The notes under the pieces were generated by a model, which worked only from the letters and a program-made list of their open reading frames with translations, searched no databases and was not told the origin of the DNA. Below, piece after piece: positions 44,381 to 55,500 of a stretch of 64,000 nucleotides of DNA. The DNA is from Flavobacterium hibernum (GTDB lineage Bacteria; Bacteroidota; Bacteroidia; Flavobacteriales; Flavobacteriaceae). The position numbers and the translations under genes are program-made. Numbering within the stretch: the first letter of the stretch is position 1; each line of letters starts with the position of its first letter. The stretch lies in assembly GCF_000832125.1 (NCBI RefSeq), contig NZ_JPRK01000007.1, positions 396,804 through 460,803 on the forward strand, read 5' to 3'.

Positions 44381-44523
44381 AACACATAGAAGCATAGTTT
44401 TTTTGCGCAGTAAAGAATGCAAAGGAGAAATATATTTCTCGCACATAGTTAACACTATAACTATGTGTTTTAAAATAAGTGAAACGCCTTTTTGCGAATA
44501 CAATTTCTATGTTTCTATGTGTT
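44381..44523. repeat. MITE-like palindromic element, copy 3 (inverted)
   Basis: A 143-bp element with 17-bp terminal inverted repeats (AACACATAGAAGCATAG at 44381-44397; partner at 44507-44523, one mismatch). Its AAGTGAAACGCCTTTTTGCG segment is the reverse of that in copies 1 and 2, so it lies in the opposite orientation. An internal palindrome CACATAGTTAACAC...CTATGTG adds a second fold. No ORF and no clear target duplication. Confidence 0.85.
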
Positions 44524-44598
44524 AAAATTAATTTTGCCTCACTGGGTTCATTTGGTTAAATTGTAAGTATCGATAGACAAGAATGTTTTTTGTACCTT

Positions 44599-44606
44599 TA
44601 TTTTTG
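44599..44606 (+). promoter_or_regulatory. Candidate -7 box of the DHA2 exporter gene
   Basis: TATTTTTG fits TAnnTTTG about 80 bp before the ATG at 44687. No matching -33 element; weak in AT-rich DNA. Confidence 0.3.
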
Positions 44607-44686
44607 AGATATAATATAAGTTTATAAATCAGATTTTTTCTGAAAGAATAAGGAATAAAAATATTTCGAGCCTAAAAATAAAAGTG

Positions 44687-46093
44687 ATGACAGTACCTAC
44701 AGAGCAAAATAATGAAGCAATAAAAAAAGTATTACCAATTATTTTAGCGACTTCTATTTTTATGCAAATGCTTGATTCAACGATCTTAAACACTTCGTTG
44801 CCTTCTATTGCTAAAGATTTGAATGAATCCCCCTTAGACATGCAAAATGCGATTATTAGTTATGTTTTAACTTTAGCGTTATTTATGCCCGTTAGTGGTT
44901 TTTTGTCTGATAAATTTGGAACTAAAAAAGTCTTCATTTTTGCTTTATTCTTGTTTAGTCTGGGGTCTTTGTTTTGTTCACTTTCTCAAAATCTGACTCA
45001 TTTAGTTTTAGCCCGAATTGTTCAGGGCGTTGGGGGAAGTTTGATGACACCCGTAGGGAAATTGGCACTCATTAGAACATTTCCCAAAAATGAATTACTC
45101 AAAGCAATGAATTTTGCAATTGTTCCCGCCTTAATTGGGCCAGTTTTAGGGCCATTAGTTGGAGGTTACATGGTTGACTATTTGTCTTGGCATTGGATTT
45201 TTTTAATAAATATTCCGTTTGGACTTATCGGAATCCTTTTAAGTTTGAAATACATGCCTAATTATACATCCAAAATAATAGATTTTGATTTAAAAGGCTT
45301 TTTCATCTTTGCGGCAGCCTCACTATTATTGTCTATTTCGCTGGAATTATTCGGAAATACAGTTCGAGTATCACCCGTTTTACTGATCTTAATGGGAGGA
45401 TTTTTAATGTTGTATTGGTATTATCGCCATGCCGAAAGAGACAATAATCCTATTTTTCCACTAAACCTATTTCAGGTACGAACATTTAGAGTTGGTATTG
45501 TGGGCAATTTGGCTACACGTTTAGGAATTAGTTCCATTCCGTTGTTGTTGCCTATGATGATTCAGATTGCTTATGGTCAATCGGCAGTGGTATCAGGTTG
45601 GATTGTTGCGCCTATGGCTCTAACTGCAATGTTTGGAAAATCTGTTGTAATTCGTATTTTAAATACCTTTGGCTATCGCAAAACTTTAATGGTCAATACT
45701 TTTATTATTGGAGTTTTAATTTGCTGTTTAGCAATTCCATCAATTCATACTTCTATTTATTGGTATGTTCCTATAATTGCTATATTAGGTTTCTTTAACT
45801 CGATACAATTTACCTCTATGAATTCGATTTCTATTGCCGATTTGAGACAGTATCATACCAGTAGTGGAAACTCTTTGATTTCAGTAAATCAGCAGTTGGC
45901 AATTGGTTTTGGTATCGCTTTTGGCTTATTGGTTCTTAAGGTTTTTCAAGGAGATGTAAAGCTTATTCATAACGAAATTCACAATGCTTTTAGATATACT
46001 TTTCTGATTGTTGGTTTTTTAACCATTCTGTCAGGATTGATTTTTAGAAGACTACATTTTAAAGACGGTGATAATTTAAAACCAGCCAATTAA
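44687..46093 (+). CDS. MFS drug/solute exporter, DHA2 (EmrB/QacA-like) type
   Basis: The product of 468 residues (ATG at 44687; a GTG one codon upstream is possible) has about 14 membrane segments. MFS signatures are FMQMLDSTILNTSLPSIAKD in the first helix, SGFLSDKFGTKKVF in loop 2-3, and ARIVQGVGGSLMTPVG with the DHA2 motif C-like GPVLGPLVGGYMVDYLSWHW. It should export drugs or metabolites by proton antiport. The next gene, an acyltransferase, is 53 bp downstream on the same strand. No link to the sugar loci is evident. Confidence 0.88.
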   Translation: MTVPTEQNNEAIKKVLPIILATSIFMQMLDSTILNTSLPSIAKDLNESPLDMQNAIISYVLTLALFMPVSGFLSDKFGTKKVFIFALFLFSLGSLFCSLSQNLTHLVLARIVQGVGGSLMTPVGKLALIRTFPKNELLKAMNFAIVPALIGPVLGPLVGGYMVDYLSWHWIFLINIPFGLIGILLSLKYMPNYTSKIIDFDLKGFFIFAAASLLLSISLELFGNTVRVSPVLLILMGGFLMLYWYYRHAERDNNPIFPLNLFQVRTFRVGIVGNLATRLGISSIPLLLPMMIQIAYGQSAVVSGWIVAPMALTAMFGKSVVIRILNTFGYRKTLMVNTFIIGVLICCLAIPSIHTSIYWYVPIIAILGFFNSIQFTSMNSISIADLRQYHTSSGNSLISVNQQLAIGFGIAFGLLVLKVFQGDVKLIHNEIHNAFRYTFLIVGFLTILSGLIFRRLHFKDGDNLKPAN

Positions 46094-46146
46094 AACTTAA
46101 AAACTATAAATAAATTTTAAACTAATTAAACCACATTTACATTATA

Positions 46147-47259
46147 ATGACTACTAACCATGCCTCAGTTTCAATTTTACAAACCAAACAACATTTCGAA
46201 ATTCTTGACGGATTAAGGGGCATTGCCGCTCTCGCCGTAGTAATATTCCATTTTATGGAATGGGTTTTTGCAGATCCTACTAAAAATTTTATTGGACATG
46301 GTTTTTTGGCCGTCGATTTCTTTTTCTGTCTTTCAGGATTTGTAATCGGATATGCTTATGATGATCGTATTGCAAAAATGGGACTTCGTAATTTTTTTGT
46401 ATCCAGAATTATAAGGTTGCATCCGTTAGTTATTGCGGGATCAATATTAGGTCTTCTTGCCTTTTTATTTGACCCGTTTGGAGGACATTTAGAATTGTAC
46501 AGCACAGGAAAAATTATCCTGACTTTTATTTGCTCAATATTTCTTATTCCGTTACCAATAATTGCTGATCGCGGTTTTAATCTTTTTAGTTTTAATGCTC
46601 CCGCTTGGTCTTTGTTTTGGGAATATATGGCGAATATCGTTTACGCATTTGTACTTTATCGAATTGGTCGTAGCTACTTATTAATCTTAACCATACTTTC
46701 GGCAGCGGCTATATGTTATGTAGGTTATAGTTCCGGCAATTTATTAGGAGGCTGGAGCGGTCCAACTTTTTGGGATGGATGCGCCAGAATATCGTATTCT
46801 TTTTTAGCAGGATTACTTATTTATCGTTCGAATTGGATTATCAAAAATAAACTCGGATTTGGAGGACTTTCTATATTATTGTTGTTAGCTTTTGTAATGC
46901 CTTTTTCAGAGTGGAATTGGGTTTCTGAGCCTTTGGTAATAATATTTTACTTTCCTTTATTGGTAGCCTTGGGCGCAGGATCAGTCATAAAACCTGGTTT
47001 AAAAAAGGCATGTGTATTTTCAGGACAAATTTCTTACCCATTATACATGACACATTATGCTGTATTGTGGATGTTTGGAAATTATTATACGAGCCAAAAA
47101 CCAGATACAACGCAGTTAACGCTTATTGTAATAATTGCAACGATTTTGCTTGTTGTATTTGCCTACTTGGTAATGGTGTTTTACGATATTCCTTTAAGAA
47201 AATTTTTAAGTGATAAATGGAAAGAAAAAGTTGTAAAACAGAAAGCAGGAGATATCTAA
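46147..47259 (+). CDS. Acyltransferase 3 family membrane protein
   Basis: The 370-residue product has about ten membrane helices and the family signature EILDGLRGIAALAVVIFHF (residues 19-37), followed by FLAVDFFFCLSGFVIGYAY and FFVSRIIRLHPL. Such proteins O-acylate sugars of exopolysaccharide, LPS or small molecules across the inner membrane. It follows the DHA2 exporter closely and ends at the hairpin at 47367-47421. The acceptor is unknown. Confidence 0.88.
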   Translation: MTTNHASVSILQTKQHFEILDGLRGIAALAVVIFHFMEWVFADPTKNFIGHGFLAVDFFFCLSGFVIGYAYDDRIAKMGLRNFFVSRIIRLHPLVIAGSILGLLAFLFDPFGGHLELYSTGKIILTFICSIFLIPLPIIADRGFNLFSFNAPAWSLFWEYMANIVYAFVLYRIGRSYLLILTILSAAAICYVGYSSGNLLGGWSGPTFWDGCARISYSFLAGLLIYRSNWIIKNKLGFGGLSILLLLAFVMPFSEWNWVSEPLVIIFYFPLLVALGAGSVIKPGLKKACVFSGQISYPLYMTHYAVLWMFGNYYTSQKPDTTQLTLIVIIATILLVVFAYLVMVFYDIPLRKFLSDKWKEKVVKQKAGDI

Positions 47260-47366
47260 AATGTGTTTTTGCATTAATTGAGTTTTTGTATTTCAGATTT
47301 GCTGTTATTTTTTAATAAGTTCGACATCAACTTGAATTCCTTTTAAATTAAAAAGAATTCCATATT

Positions 47367-47421
47367 AAACAGAAGAGCTGTAATTGAATATTTATGATAT
47401 TTAATTACAGCTCTTCTGTTT
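47367..47421 (+). terminator. Long-stem terminator after the acyltransferase gene
   Basis: Perfect 19-bp arms (47367-47385, core AGAAGAGCTGTAATT, and 47403-47421) around a 17-nt loop, ending in TTTT. It lies 108 bp past the acyltransferase stop and before a separately promoted gene. Symmetry would also allow bidirectional action. Confidence 0.75.
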
Positions 47422-47506
47422 TAAGACATATACCTATAAAAGTTGTGTTCTTGGGTTTTGTTTATTTTTAATGTTAATATCGTAGTATAAATCTTATTAT
47501 TTTGTT

Positions 47507-47514
47507 TAAATTTG
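47507..47514 (+). promoter_or_regulatory. Candidate -7 box of the TPR/HTH gene
   Basis: TAAATTTG, a TAnnTTTG match, 26 bp before the ATG at 47540. No clear -33 box. Confidence 0.4.
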
Positions 47515-47539
47515 AAATTCTTCTTTAGGATTTTTATTT

Positions 47540-49162
47540 ATGGCGACACGTTTATTTTCCCTGTTTTTCTTTTTTATTTCTATAGGTATTCATGCACAGT
47601 CTTCGACAAAAGAACTGATTGACAGTTTGAATAGTATTAATGATCATCAGAAAAAAGTTGAATTATGTCTTCGAATTGCTTTAAGCTTGCAAAAAACGGA
47701 ATGGAGTAGAGCTATAAAATATATTGAATTAGCCGAAGTTGAAGCCACAAAGACAAAAAACTCAGAACTTACTTTGGCTCATGTTTATGTTACTACGGCT
47801 AAAATGTATGCATCTAAAGAAGTCTTCGATGTTGCCTTAAAGTACTATTTAAAGGCGCATGATATTTATAAAAAGAATAATAACATTGAGGAAGTAAATA
47901 AATTAGAAAACAATCTTGCGATTATTTATTCGTTCGGAAAAAATAAAGACAAAGCATTGCAATATTTCTTAAACGTGTATCGCTATCAAAAGTATAAAAA
48001 TGATGCCGTTAAGCTGGTAAAGATTTTAAACAATATTGGCACAATATACTTAGATAAAAATGCTGACTCCTCATTGTATTATTACCAGAAGGCTCATTTA
48101 ATAAACAAAACGATAAAGGATACTGCTTTAAAAATTTATGTCAGCACTAATTTAGGAAGCGCTTATGTCATAAAAAAAGATTACAAAAAGGCAGATTATT
48201 ATTATAATGAAGCTTTTTCTTTATTAGATAAATCTGTAGATAAACCAGTAAAAGCTTTTGTTTATCAATCTTTTTCAGAATACAAATTAAAAGTAAAAAG
48301 ATATGATGACGTAATTGTAAATGCAAAAAGAGCATTAGAATTACATGAAGATGATGTCTATCGTTATTCTGGTTTAAACCTGAATAAAATGCTTTATCAA
48401 GTTTATATAAATAAAGAAGATTTTAAAAATGCAGTATATTATTTTAAGCAATATAATGCCATCAACGACAGTATTAATTTTGAAGAAAAGGCAGTAAATC
48501 TTGAAAGAATAAAGTTGGAAGAAGAGTATAAAGTAAACGCTCAAATAAAAACGCTTCTTGAAGAAAAAAAACGTTTTAAGTATTTCGTGATTGGGTTGAT
48601 ACTAGTTGTTGGTATACTCATTTTAATTATTTTGCTTATAAAATACCGAAACAGAAATATTAAAAATCAACTCGAACGGGAGAAATTAAAAACAAAGATG
48701 CGGGATTTAAAGGAAAATCTAAAAGCAAAAAATATGGTTCTTATCGGAAAGGCAATGTCAGAAATACATCGTACAGATAGTATTAATGAAGTCTTGAAAG
48801 ATCTTAAACAAATTAAACTCAAAACTATTAGCAAAGAGATACAGCAAGCTATTGATATAGTTTTAAAGCGTCTTGAAAAGAGTTTGAATACTGATAACTG
48901 GAAAGAATTTGAATTAAGTTTTGAACAAGTTCACCAATCATTTTTTGAAAAACTAAAAAACGATTATCCTTCACTTACTCCCCGTGATCGCAGATTATGT
49001 GCTCTTTTATATTTGGATCTCACGACAAAAGAAATTTCTCAAATAACAGGCCAATCCTTTAAAACTATCGAAAACGCCAGAACAAGACTTCGCAAAAAGT
49101 TTGACTTAACCAATGAAAAGATAAATCTTTCTACTTATCTCAATACATTTAAGTCGCTCTAA
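47540..49162 (+). CDS. TPR-repeat signalling protein with transmembrane segment and C-terminal LuxR-type HTH
   Basis: The 540-residue product has a signal peptide (1-20, ending IHAQ), several TPR repeats (about 25-330, e.g. ALKYYLKAHDIYKKNNN, ALQYFLNVYRYQK), a transmembrane helix (YFVIGLILVVGILILIILL, about 350-368), a coiled coil and a C-terminal HTH (LTPRDRRLCALLYLDLTTKE, then SFKTIENARTRLRKKF). This is a common Bacteroidota layout: periplasmic sensor, cytoplasmic DNA-binding end, no kinase. Targets are unknown; the downstream protease is a candidate by position only. Confidence 0.85.
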   Translation: MATRLFSLFFFFISIGIHAQSSTKELIDSLNSINDHQKKVELCLRIALSLQKTEWSRAIKYIELAEVEATKTKNSELTLAHVYVTTAKMYASKEVFDVALKYYLKAHDIYKKNNNIEEVNKLENNLAIIYSFGKNKDKALQYFLNVYRYQKYKNDAVKLVKILNNIGTIYLDKNADSSLYYYQKAHLINKTIKDTALKIYVSTNLGSAYVIKKDYKKADYYYNEAFSLLDKSVDKPVKAFVYQSFSEYKLKVKRYDDVIVNAKRALELHEDDVYRYSGLNLNKMLYQVYINKEDFKNAVYYFKQYNAINDSINFEEKAVNLERIKLEEEYKVNAQIKTLLEEKKRFKYFVIGLILVVGILILIILLIKYRNRNIKNQLEREKLKTKMRDLKENLKAKNMVLIGKAMSEIHRTDSINEVLKDLKQIKLKTISKEIQQAIDIVLKRLEKSLNTDNWKEFELSFEQVHQSFFEKLKNDYPSLTPRDRRLCALLYLDLTTKEISQITGQSFKTIENARTRLRKKFDLTNEKINLSTYLNTFKSL

Positions 49163-49320
49163 AATAATTTCTTTAATTCGTTGATTTAGTTTTGTTTATG
49201 TTTTAGTGAGTGGTTTTTTAGTGGCGTCTTTAAGCCTTAGAGTGTTTTTTACATAGTCCTTTTCCTTCAAAAAAAAGTTCTTCATTCTATATTTACTATT
49301 CGATGTAAATAAACTTAAGT

Positions 49321-49446
49321 ATGAAAGAAACAGACAAAATGGAGCCTCCTAAAGGGCTTAAAAAAAGAAAAAAGAACACTTTCTTAAAATTTTATGGGAG
49401 AGTAAAAAAAGCAGTTTCTAAAGATCAAACTCTAATTGATTTTTAG
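49321..49446 (+). CDS. Possible small basic protein (41 aa)
   Basis: An ATG frame encodes MKETDKMEPPKGLKKRKKNT followed by FLKFYGRVKKAVSKDQTLIDF, strongly basic, ending in the hairpin at 49407-49457. It sits alone in a 375-bp gap. Its charge pattern is not random-looking, but there is no homology knowledge and the frame may be fortuitous. Confidence 0.35.
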   Translation: MKETDKMEPPKGLKKRKKNTFLKFYGRVKKAVSKDQTLIDF

Positions 49447-49457
49447 AAACTGCTTTT
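49407..49457 (+). terminator. Hairpin overlapping the small basic frame
   Basis: Perfect 16-bp arms (AAAAGCAGTTTCTAAA at 49407-49422; TTTAGAAACTGCTTTT at 49442-49457) around a 19-nt loop. It overlaps the last 40 bases of the small frame and lies 81 bp before the protease gene. It probably ends transcripts from upstream. Confidence 0.65.
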
Positions 49458-49537
49458 ATGGTTTTGCTATAAACCTTAAAAACGTAATAATTACTAATTA
49501 AAGCTACGCTACACTATTAATTTAAAATTTAAAACGA

Positions 49538-52500
49538 ATGAATCAGATTTACTTTAAATCCAAGTATTTGTTTCTTTTGTTAGGTTTCCTTGTCAGTTCT
49601 GCAGGAATGGCACAGTCACCTTTTCAAAGTACAAATAAAGGAAGTGCAAATCCGGCGATACAAACATCAGTTGGAAATCTAACAAAAGAGCAAGTCTCTA
49701 AGAAAACGAGTGATTCAAATTTGAGTCAAAACAAGGATGCCAATAATCTTTTCAATCAAAAAGAAGAAAAAATAAATGGTACAGAACTTTCTGCAGAAGA
49801 AAGCGAGTCAGTACTAAAACAAGTGCAACAAAGTCAAAATTTATTTGGACAAAATGTAATTAATATTACTGAAAAAGGAAATCCGCAAGATTCGGTTAGT
49901 ACAAAAGTTAAGTCTTTTGCTAAATCCTCAAATTTAACCGCGAAAAATATATTTGAAGTTAAAAAAGGAGAGTTTGATTTAGCTCCATCAGATAAAATGA
50001 AGTTGAAATCAATTTCGGATAATCATGGCAGAACTCTCGCTACTTATCAGCAATTGCACAATTCTGTCCCTGTTGAAGGAGCAGTTTATAAAGTAAGAGA
50101 AAATAAAACAAAGATTGATGCATTTGGCTATTCGGCTAAGAATTTGCCTGCGAGCAACAATTTTAAAATAAATGCGGTTACAGGTTTGCAAAATGCACTT
50201 AAAACCGTAAACGCTAAACAATACATTTGGGAAAGTAAAAAATTAGGTGCTATAGTTGGTAAAAACATTAGTACAAAACCGCAAGGTGAATTAGTGTATG
50301 TTGGACCAGATTTTTCATCGGAATTAAAGGAATATCATTTGGCATGGAAATATGATATTTATGCGACAAATCCGCAATCCAGCCAGACCATTTATGTTGA
50401 TGCAAATTCTGGAAAAATAATTCTGACTATTAATTTGAGCAGTGATTCTAATCTTTCCGGGCAAAGTTTAGGTACAGGTAAATCACGATATGCGGGAGAT
50501 GTAACTTTTAATACCAAACAATATTTTGATGGTTACAGATTAGAGGCTGCACAAGGAAAATTCAACGTGCCAATATATACTTGGAATATGAATCATGCAG
50601 AGAACGCTTCTGACGAGGTAATTACTGAATATATTGATGATGATAATATTTGGAGCGAATTGCATAATAAGGATCATGATGAGGTTGCGATAGACATTCA
50701 TTGGGGTATGCAAAAGACGATTGACTATTATGCCGAAAAATTTAATCGAAATAGTATCGATGATAAAGGAATGACAGTTATTGGTCTTGCACATTTAGGT
50801 ACAAATGTAGATAATGCGTCGTGGACTGGTGGTTGGGCACAATTTGGAGACGGAATAAACAATTCGCCTTTTGTTGGTTTAGGAATTACAGCACATGAAC
50901 TTACTCATGGAGTTACAAGGTTTACAGCAGGTTTAATCTACCGCGGAGAATCAGGTGCGATAAATGAGTCTTTTAGTGATATTTTTGGAGTATCTGTCGA
51001 ATTTTATGTTGGAAAAGATACCAAAGAAAATATTTGGATGCTGGGTAATGAAATGTATCAGCATGGCAGTATGAGAAGTATGTCAAACCCGAAGAGTCAA
51101 GGACAGCCAGATACTTATGGAGGAAAAAACTGGGCAAATCCTGCAAATATTGGTTATGACAATGGTGGTGTACATATTAATAGCGGAATTACCAATTACT
51201 GGTTTTACCTTTTAAGTGAAGGCGGTCAAGGTATAAATGATTTTAATGTTAGTTATAATGTTAAAGCTATTGGTCTGGCCAAGGCTGAGAAAATTGCCTA
51301 TTTAACACTTACGGAGTATTTATCGCCTTCTTCGAATTTTAACGATATGCGCCAGGCAACATTAATGGCTGTCGAAGATTTGTATGGATTAGGCTCTGAA
51401 GAATATAAACAAGTTACAAATGCTTGGAATGCTATTGGTGTTGGTGCCGCTTTTACAGAAAAACAAATAACACTTCTTTCTGTCGAAAAGCCTTCTCCTG
51501 TTTGTGGTCCCTTAAAAGGTGATGAACCTTTTTATGTAAAGATAAAAAACACAGGATTAGCTGCAATTAGAGCAAATGAAAATTTAAATTACAAATTGAG
51601 GCTAATGGTACCAGGTTTTGGTGGTAGATTGATGACTGTTTACACTAATAATGATGTTATTAGTTTAACTAAAGATCTGGCAGTAGGCGAAGAAACAACT
51701 ATAAAAATTCAGGATAAAATTCCTTATGAAATAAGTGCAACTAAAATTAATTATGTAGAAATAAAGCTTGACTTTAAACCTATAGACGAGTTTGGCGCAA
51801 GAGACGGAGTTTCATTTATATCAGATTTATTGATTCCCCCGGGTCAAAAGGATTTTGATCTTAAATTGATGAGCGTAAATCTTCCTGAGTATACAGGAGC
51901 GGCATTGTCAGCAAATTCTCCATTATCGATTACAATATACAATTTGGGTTGTCAGGATATACCAGCAGGAGCTCAGCTAAAAGTAGGCTATTTAAATACG
52001 TTTTCTGGAAATCAAACGGTATGGAAAGACATTACTCTAAGTACCGCCTTTAAAAAGAACTCAGAAATGACAATTCCTTTTGATGGTAGTATTGATTTAT
52101 CTGCAATAGGTTTACATACATATGAAGCTTTTGTATCTTACAGTAAAGATCCCGTAGCTGCTAATAATAGTGCTGTAAATACGGTATACAGCGGTATTGT
52201 AACTCAGTTTCCATATTTTGAGGATTTTGAAAAAACAGCTGGAGGTTGGTACTCAAGATCAATAGCTACAAATCAAAAATTTGTATGGCAAAAAGCCATG
52301 AATGCATTTAGAGATACCAAATCTAAATATTGGTGGGGTACCGTAAATACGGCTAATTCTACTGAAAAAATGGCTCTGAATTCTGATTTTACATTACAGT
52401 CGCCAATATTTGACTTTACGAATTTCTCCTCTCCATATGTTGAGTTTGATATGGTTTATTTCTTTGATAATGGATATGACGGGTTAATTGTTGAGTATTC

Positions 52501-55500
52501 TGAAGATAAAGGTCAAAATTGGAAAAAAGTTACAGATATTGATTATCCTGAAACGGTACATTCCAATGATTTATTTTCCGGACCGTGGTTTACCGGAATT
52601 GATGGCAATTATAATAAAGAACCATTAAAAATGCGTTTAAATGAACTTGCAGGGAAAAAAGTAGCTATTCGTTTCCGAGTAAAGACTGATAACCGCAATA
52701 AAGGCCTTATAGGAGCTTTTATTGATAATATTCTGGTAAGTGATGCACCATATGATTTAGAACTTAATTCTTTAAAACTAGATGCAGGTACATGTAATAT
52801 TGACAATAATAATGTTACAATAACAGCTAAGATCATAAATAATTTTGCAACAACTACTGAGCAGGTTAATGTTACAGTTAAAATTCTGGACAGTACACAA
52901 AGCGAAGTTTTCTTACGAACAGAAAAAGCAACATTAGTATTTAGCAAATTTAGAGATACAATAACATATACTATTTCAAATATTAATCTAAAAAGTATTG
53001 GCGATAATACCATTACGGTTTCGGTTTTTCCAGAAGATATCACTAAGGAAATAAAACCACAAAATAACTCCATAACTTTTAATTACGATAATTGGAAAAA
53101 TGAAGAAATGAAAGTATCTGTCCTTCCATATGTAATGGATTTTGAAGATGCAGACAAATATAAAGGTTGGAGAACTTCTGAAAACACGAGTGGCGGTGGC
53201 TGGAAACACGGAACAAGTGCTGATTTAGAAACTTCGAGATGGCCTATCAAAGAGCATACAAAATTTATGGCGAGTAACGATGGAAAATGTAATTGTGACT
53301 CATCCAACGATATGCTAATCTCTCCTGTATTTGATTTGAGTAATTATAAAGAAGCACATTTAACATTTGATGGTTTTACAGATGGACAGGGACTTTCTGA
53401 TGGCTATGTAAAAGCAAGTATAGATGGAGGTAAAACCTGGGAAACGGTATATAAAATGCCTTATGTTAGTATTTGGATAGGATATCATGTAGATTTAACT
53501 CCTTATGCAGGAAAACCGTGTGTTCAGGTAGCATTTCAACACGATGATAATGGCTTGTTAGCCAATGGTTTTGCAGTAGATAATATTGAAATTAAAGATA
53601 AAGCCGAATATTTGGAACTGTCTGATTTAAGTGTGGCCGAAAATGTATATGAAGACTCATCCTCGCATCAATTTTTTATAAGTGCAAAAAATGTATTTTA
53701 TAATAAAGTTAATAAAGCTACTATAGAATATCAAATTACCCAAAATGGTAAAGTGGTGGGTGAACCAGTTGTTTTAGAACGAAACGATGAGATTTTGCAA
53801 TATCAAACTATTGTTTATACAATAGACGGTATGCCAAAATTACCCGCTGGAAAATATGAAATTAGCGTAAAAATACTTTCAAACGGACAGCCAAGAGCTG
53901 AAGCAGAAAGCCTTACTGGAACTTTTGAGGTTGTTGCAAAGGCGCCGAATTTAGAAATGGAGACGTTTTCGAATGTACCTCTATGTTTATTATTTGGATC
54001 AAAAGGATTTGTATCGAATATTAGTGACTATAATTATCCATGGGAAGCAGTTACTAAGCCAGATAACGAATATTTATCTGTTCCCAAAAAAGATCATACA
54101 GGAGATGCTGCTGCAACAATGCTTTACAGCAAACTCTCAAATGGCTCTACCTATGGAGAATTAATTTCTCCGGTATATCAGCTTCCTGAAGATGCAAAAG
54201 CTTTTGAGTTTTATTACGCATTAGATTGTAATGTCAATAATATCTTTATTGTAGATATTAAAACTACAGGAGGCAAATGGACTGAAATATGGAGAGTTTC
54301 TAAGCAAGGATTTTATGAAGATTTTGAATGGCAAAAAGGAACAGCAAACTTAAGTAAATATGCAGGTAAAGCAGTAATGTTTCGATTTAGACATGCTCAA
54401 CAAAGAGGTTATTCTTTTATGATTTTAGATGATTTAAAAGTTATAAATGAACCTGTTTTAGATGTATCTGTAGAGATGTCAAGTCCAAAAGATGTATGTG
54501 GTAACTCTATGGTTAAAGTTAAATTGACCAATGAAGGGCAGGTTTCAATTAAAGAAAAGTCAATTCAATTAGATTTGGGATATGTGAATACCGGCGAAAC
54601 TATTTCAGAAATAGTTGAAACTGAAATCCCTGTTGGAAAAAGCATAGAATATACTTTCAAAAAACAGCCTACACTTGAAAAAGGGGAAGATTCTCATGTA
54701 TTTAATGTAAAAGCAAAACTAGAAAATGATATTATCCCTCAAAATAATGAAATAAAAAACTATATCTATCAGGGAGTATCATCAGGCATTAAAATATTTG
54801 ACAATTCAAAAATTCATGGATATACAGGTAAAAGCCTATATATTGATGCCCAAACCAATTTCAATATTAATAAGCTAAGAGTTGCTTCATACAAATGGAA
54901 TACAGGCGAAGTTTCTAATGCTATTGAGATAGATAAAGCTGGAGATTATACTGTAACAGTAGTGATGAATAATGGATGTATACTTACAGAAACCATTACA
55001 GCGACATTTGATACTTTTGAGTCTGATTTAGTTAGTGGAGACGTTTGTGGTCCGGAGGTTGTTTTGTCTCCAGGAAAATACAAATCTTATGAATGGTTCG
55101 ATGGCTCGACAGCACCAACTTATCCTGCAACAGAAAGTGGAGATTATTTTGTAACCGTTTATAATGAAAATGGTATTGGTAAAACTTTTAGTACAGCCAT
55201 TTCAATTTTAGAAAACAATATGGTTCCGGAAATCAAGGTTGTGGGTGATAAAAAGTTAACCGCCTCTAAAGATGCAACTTCGTACCAATGGTTTTTAAAT
55301 GATCAGCCTATACCAAATGCGACCGAAAAATTCATAATCACAATTTGGGAAGGAAACTACAGCCTTCAGGTAACAAATAATAATGGATGTAGTAGTATTT
55401 CAGAACCATTTGATTCAAAAGGTATGCTTGTTGGAAAAATAACCAACCCGTTTAGAGTATTCCCTAATCCGGCTATTGATAATGTCAACCTCTTTTTTGC

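Noticed and set aside
44381..44523. A riboswitch in front of the DHA2 exporter gene
   Set aside because: The fold is explained by the terminal inverted repeats of an element found in two unrelated places of the window, and it ends 160 bp before the gene.
52609..53073. A minus-strand frame of 154 codons inside the M4 protease gene
   Set aside because: The plus frame continues with clear MAM-like modules on both sides, so the opposite frame is fortuitous.
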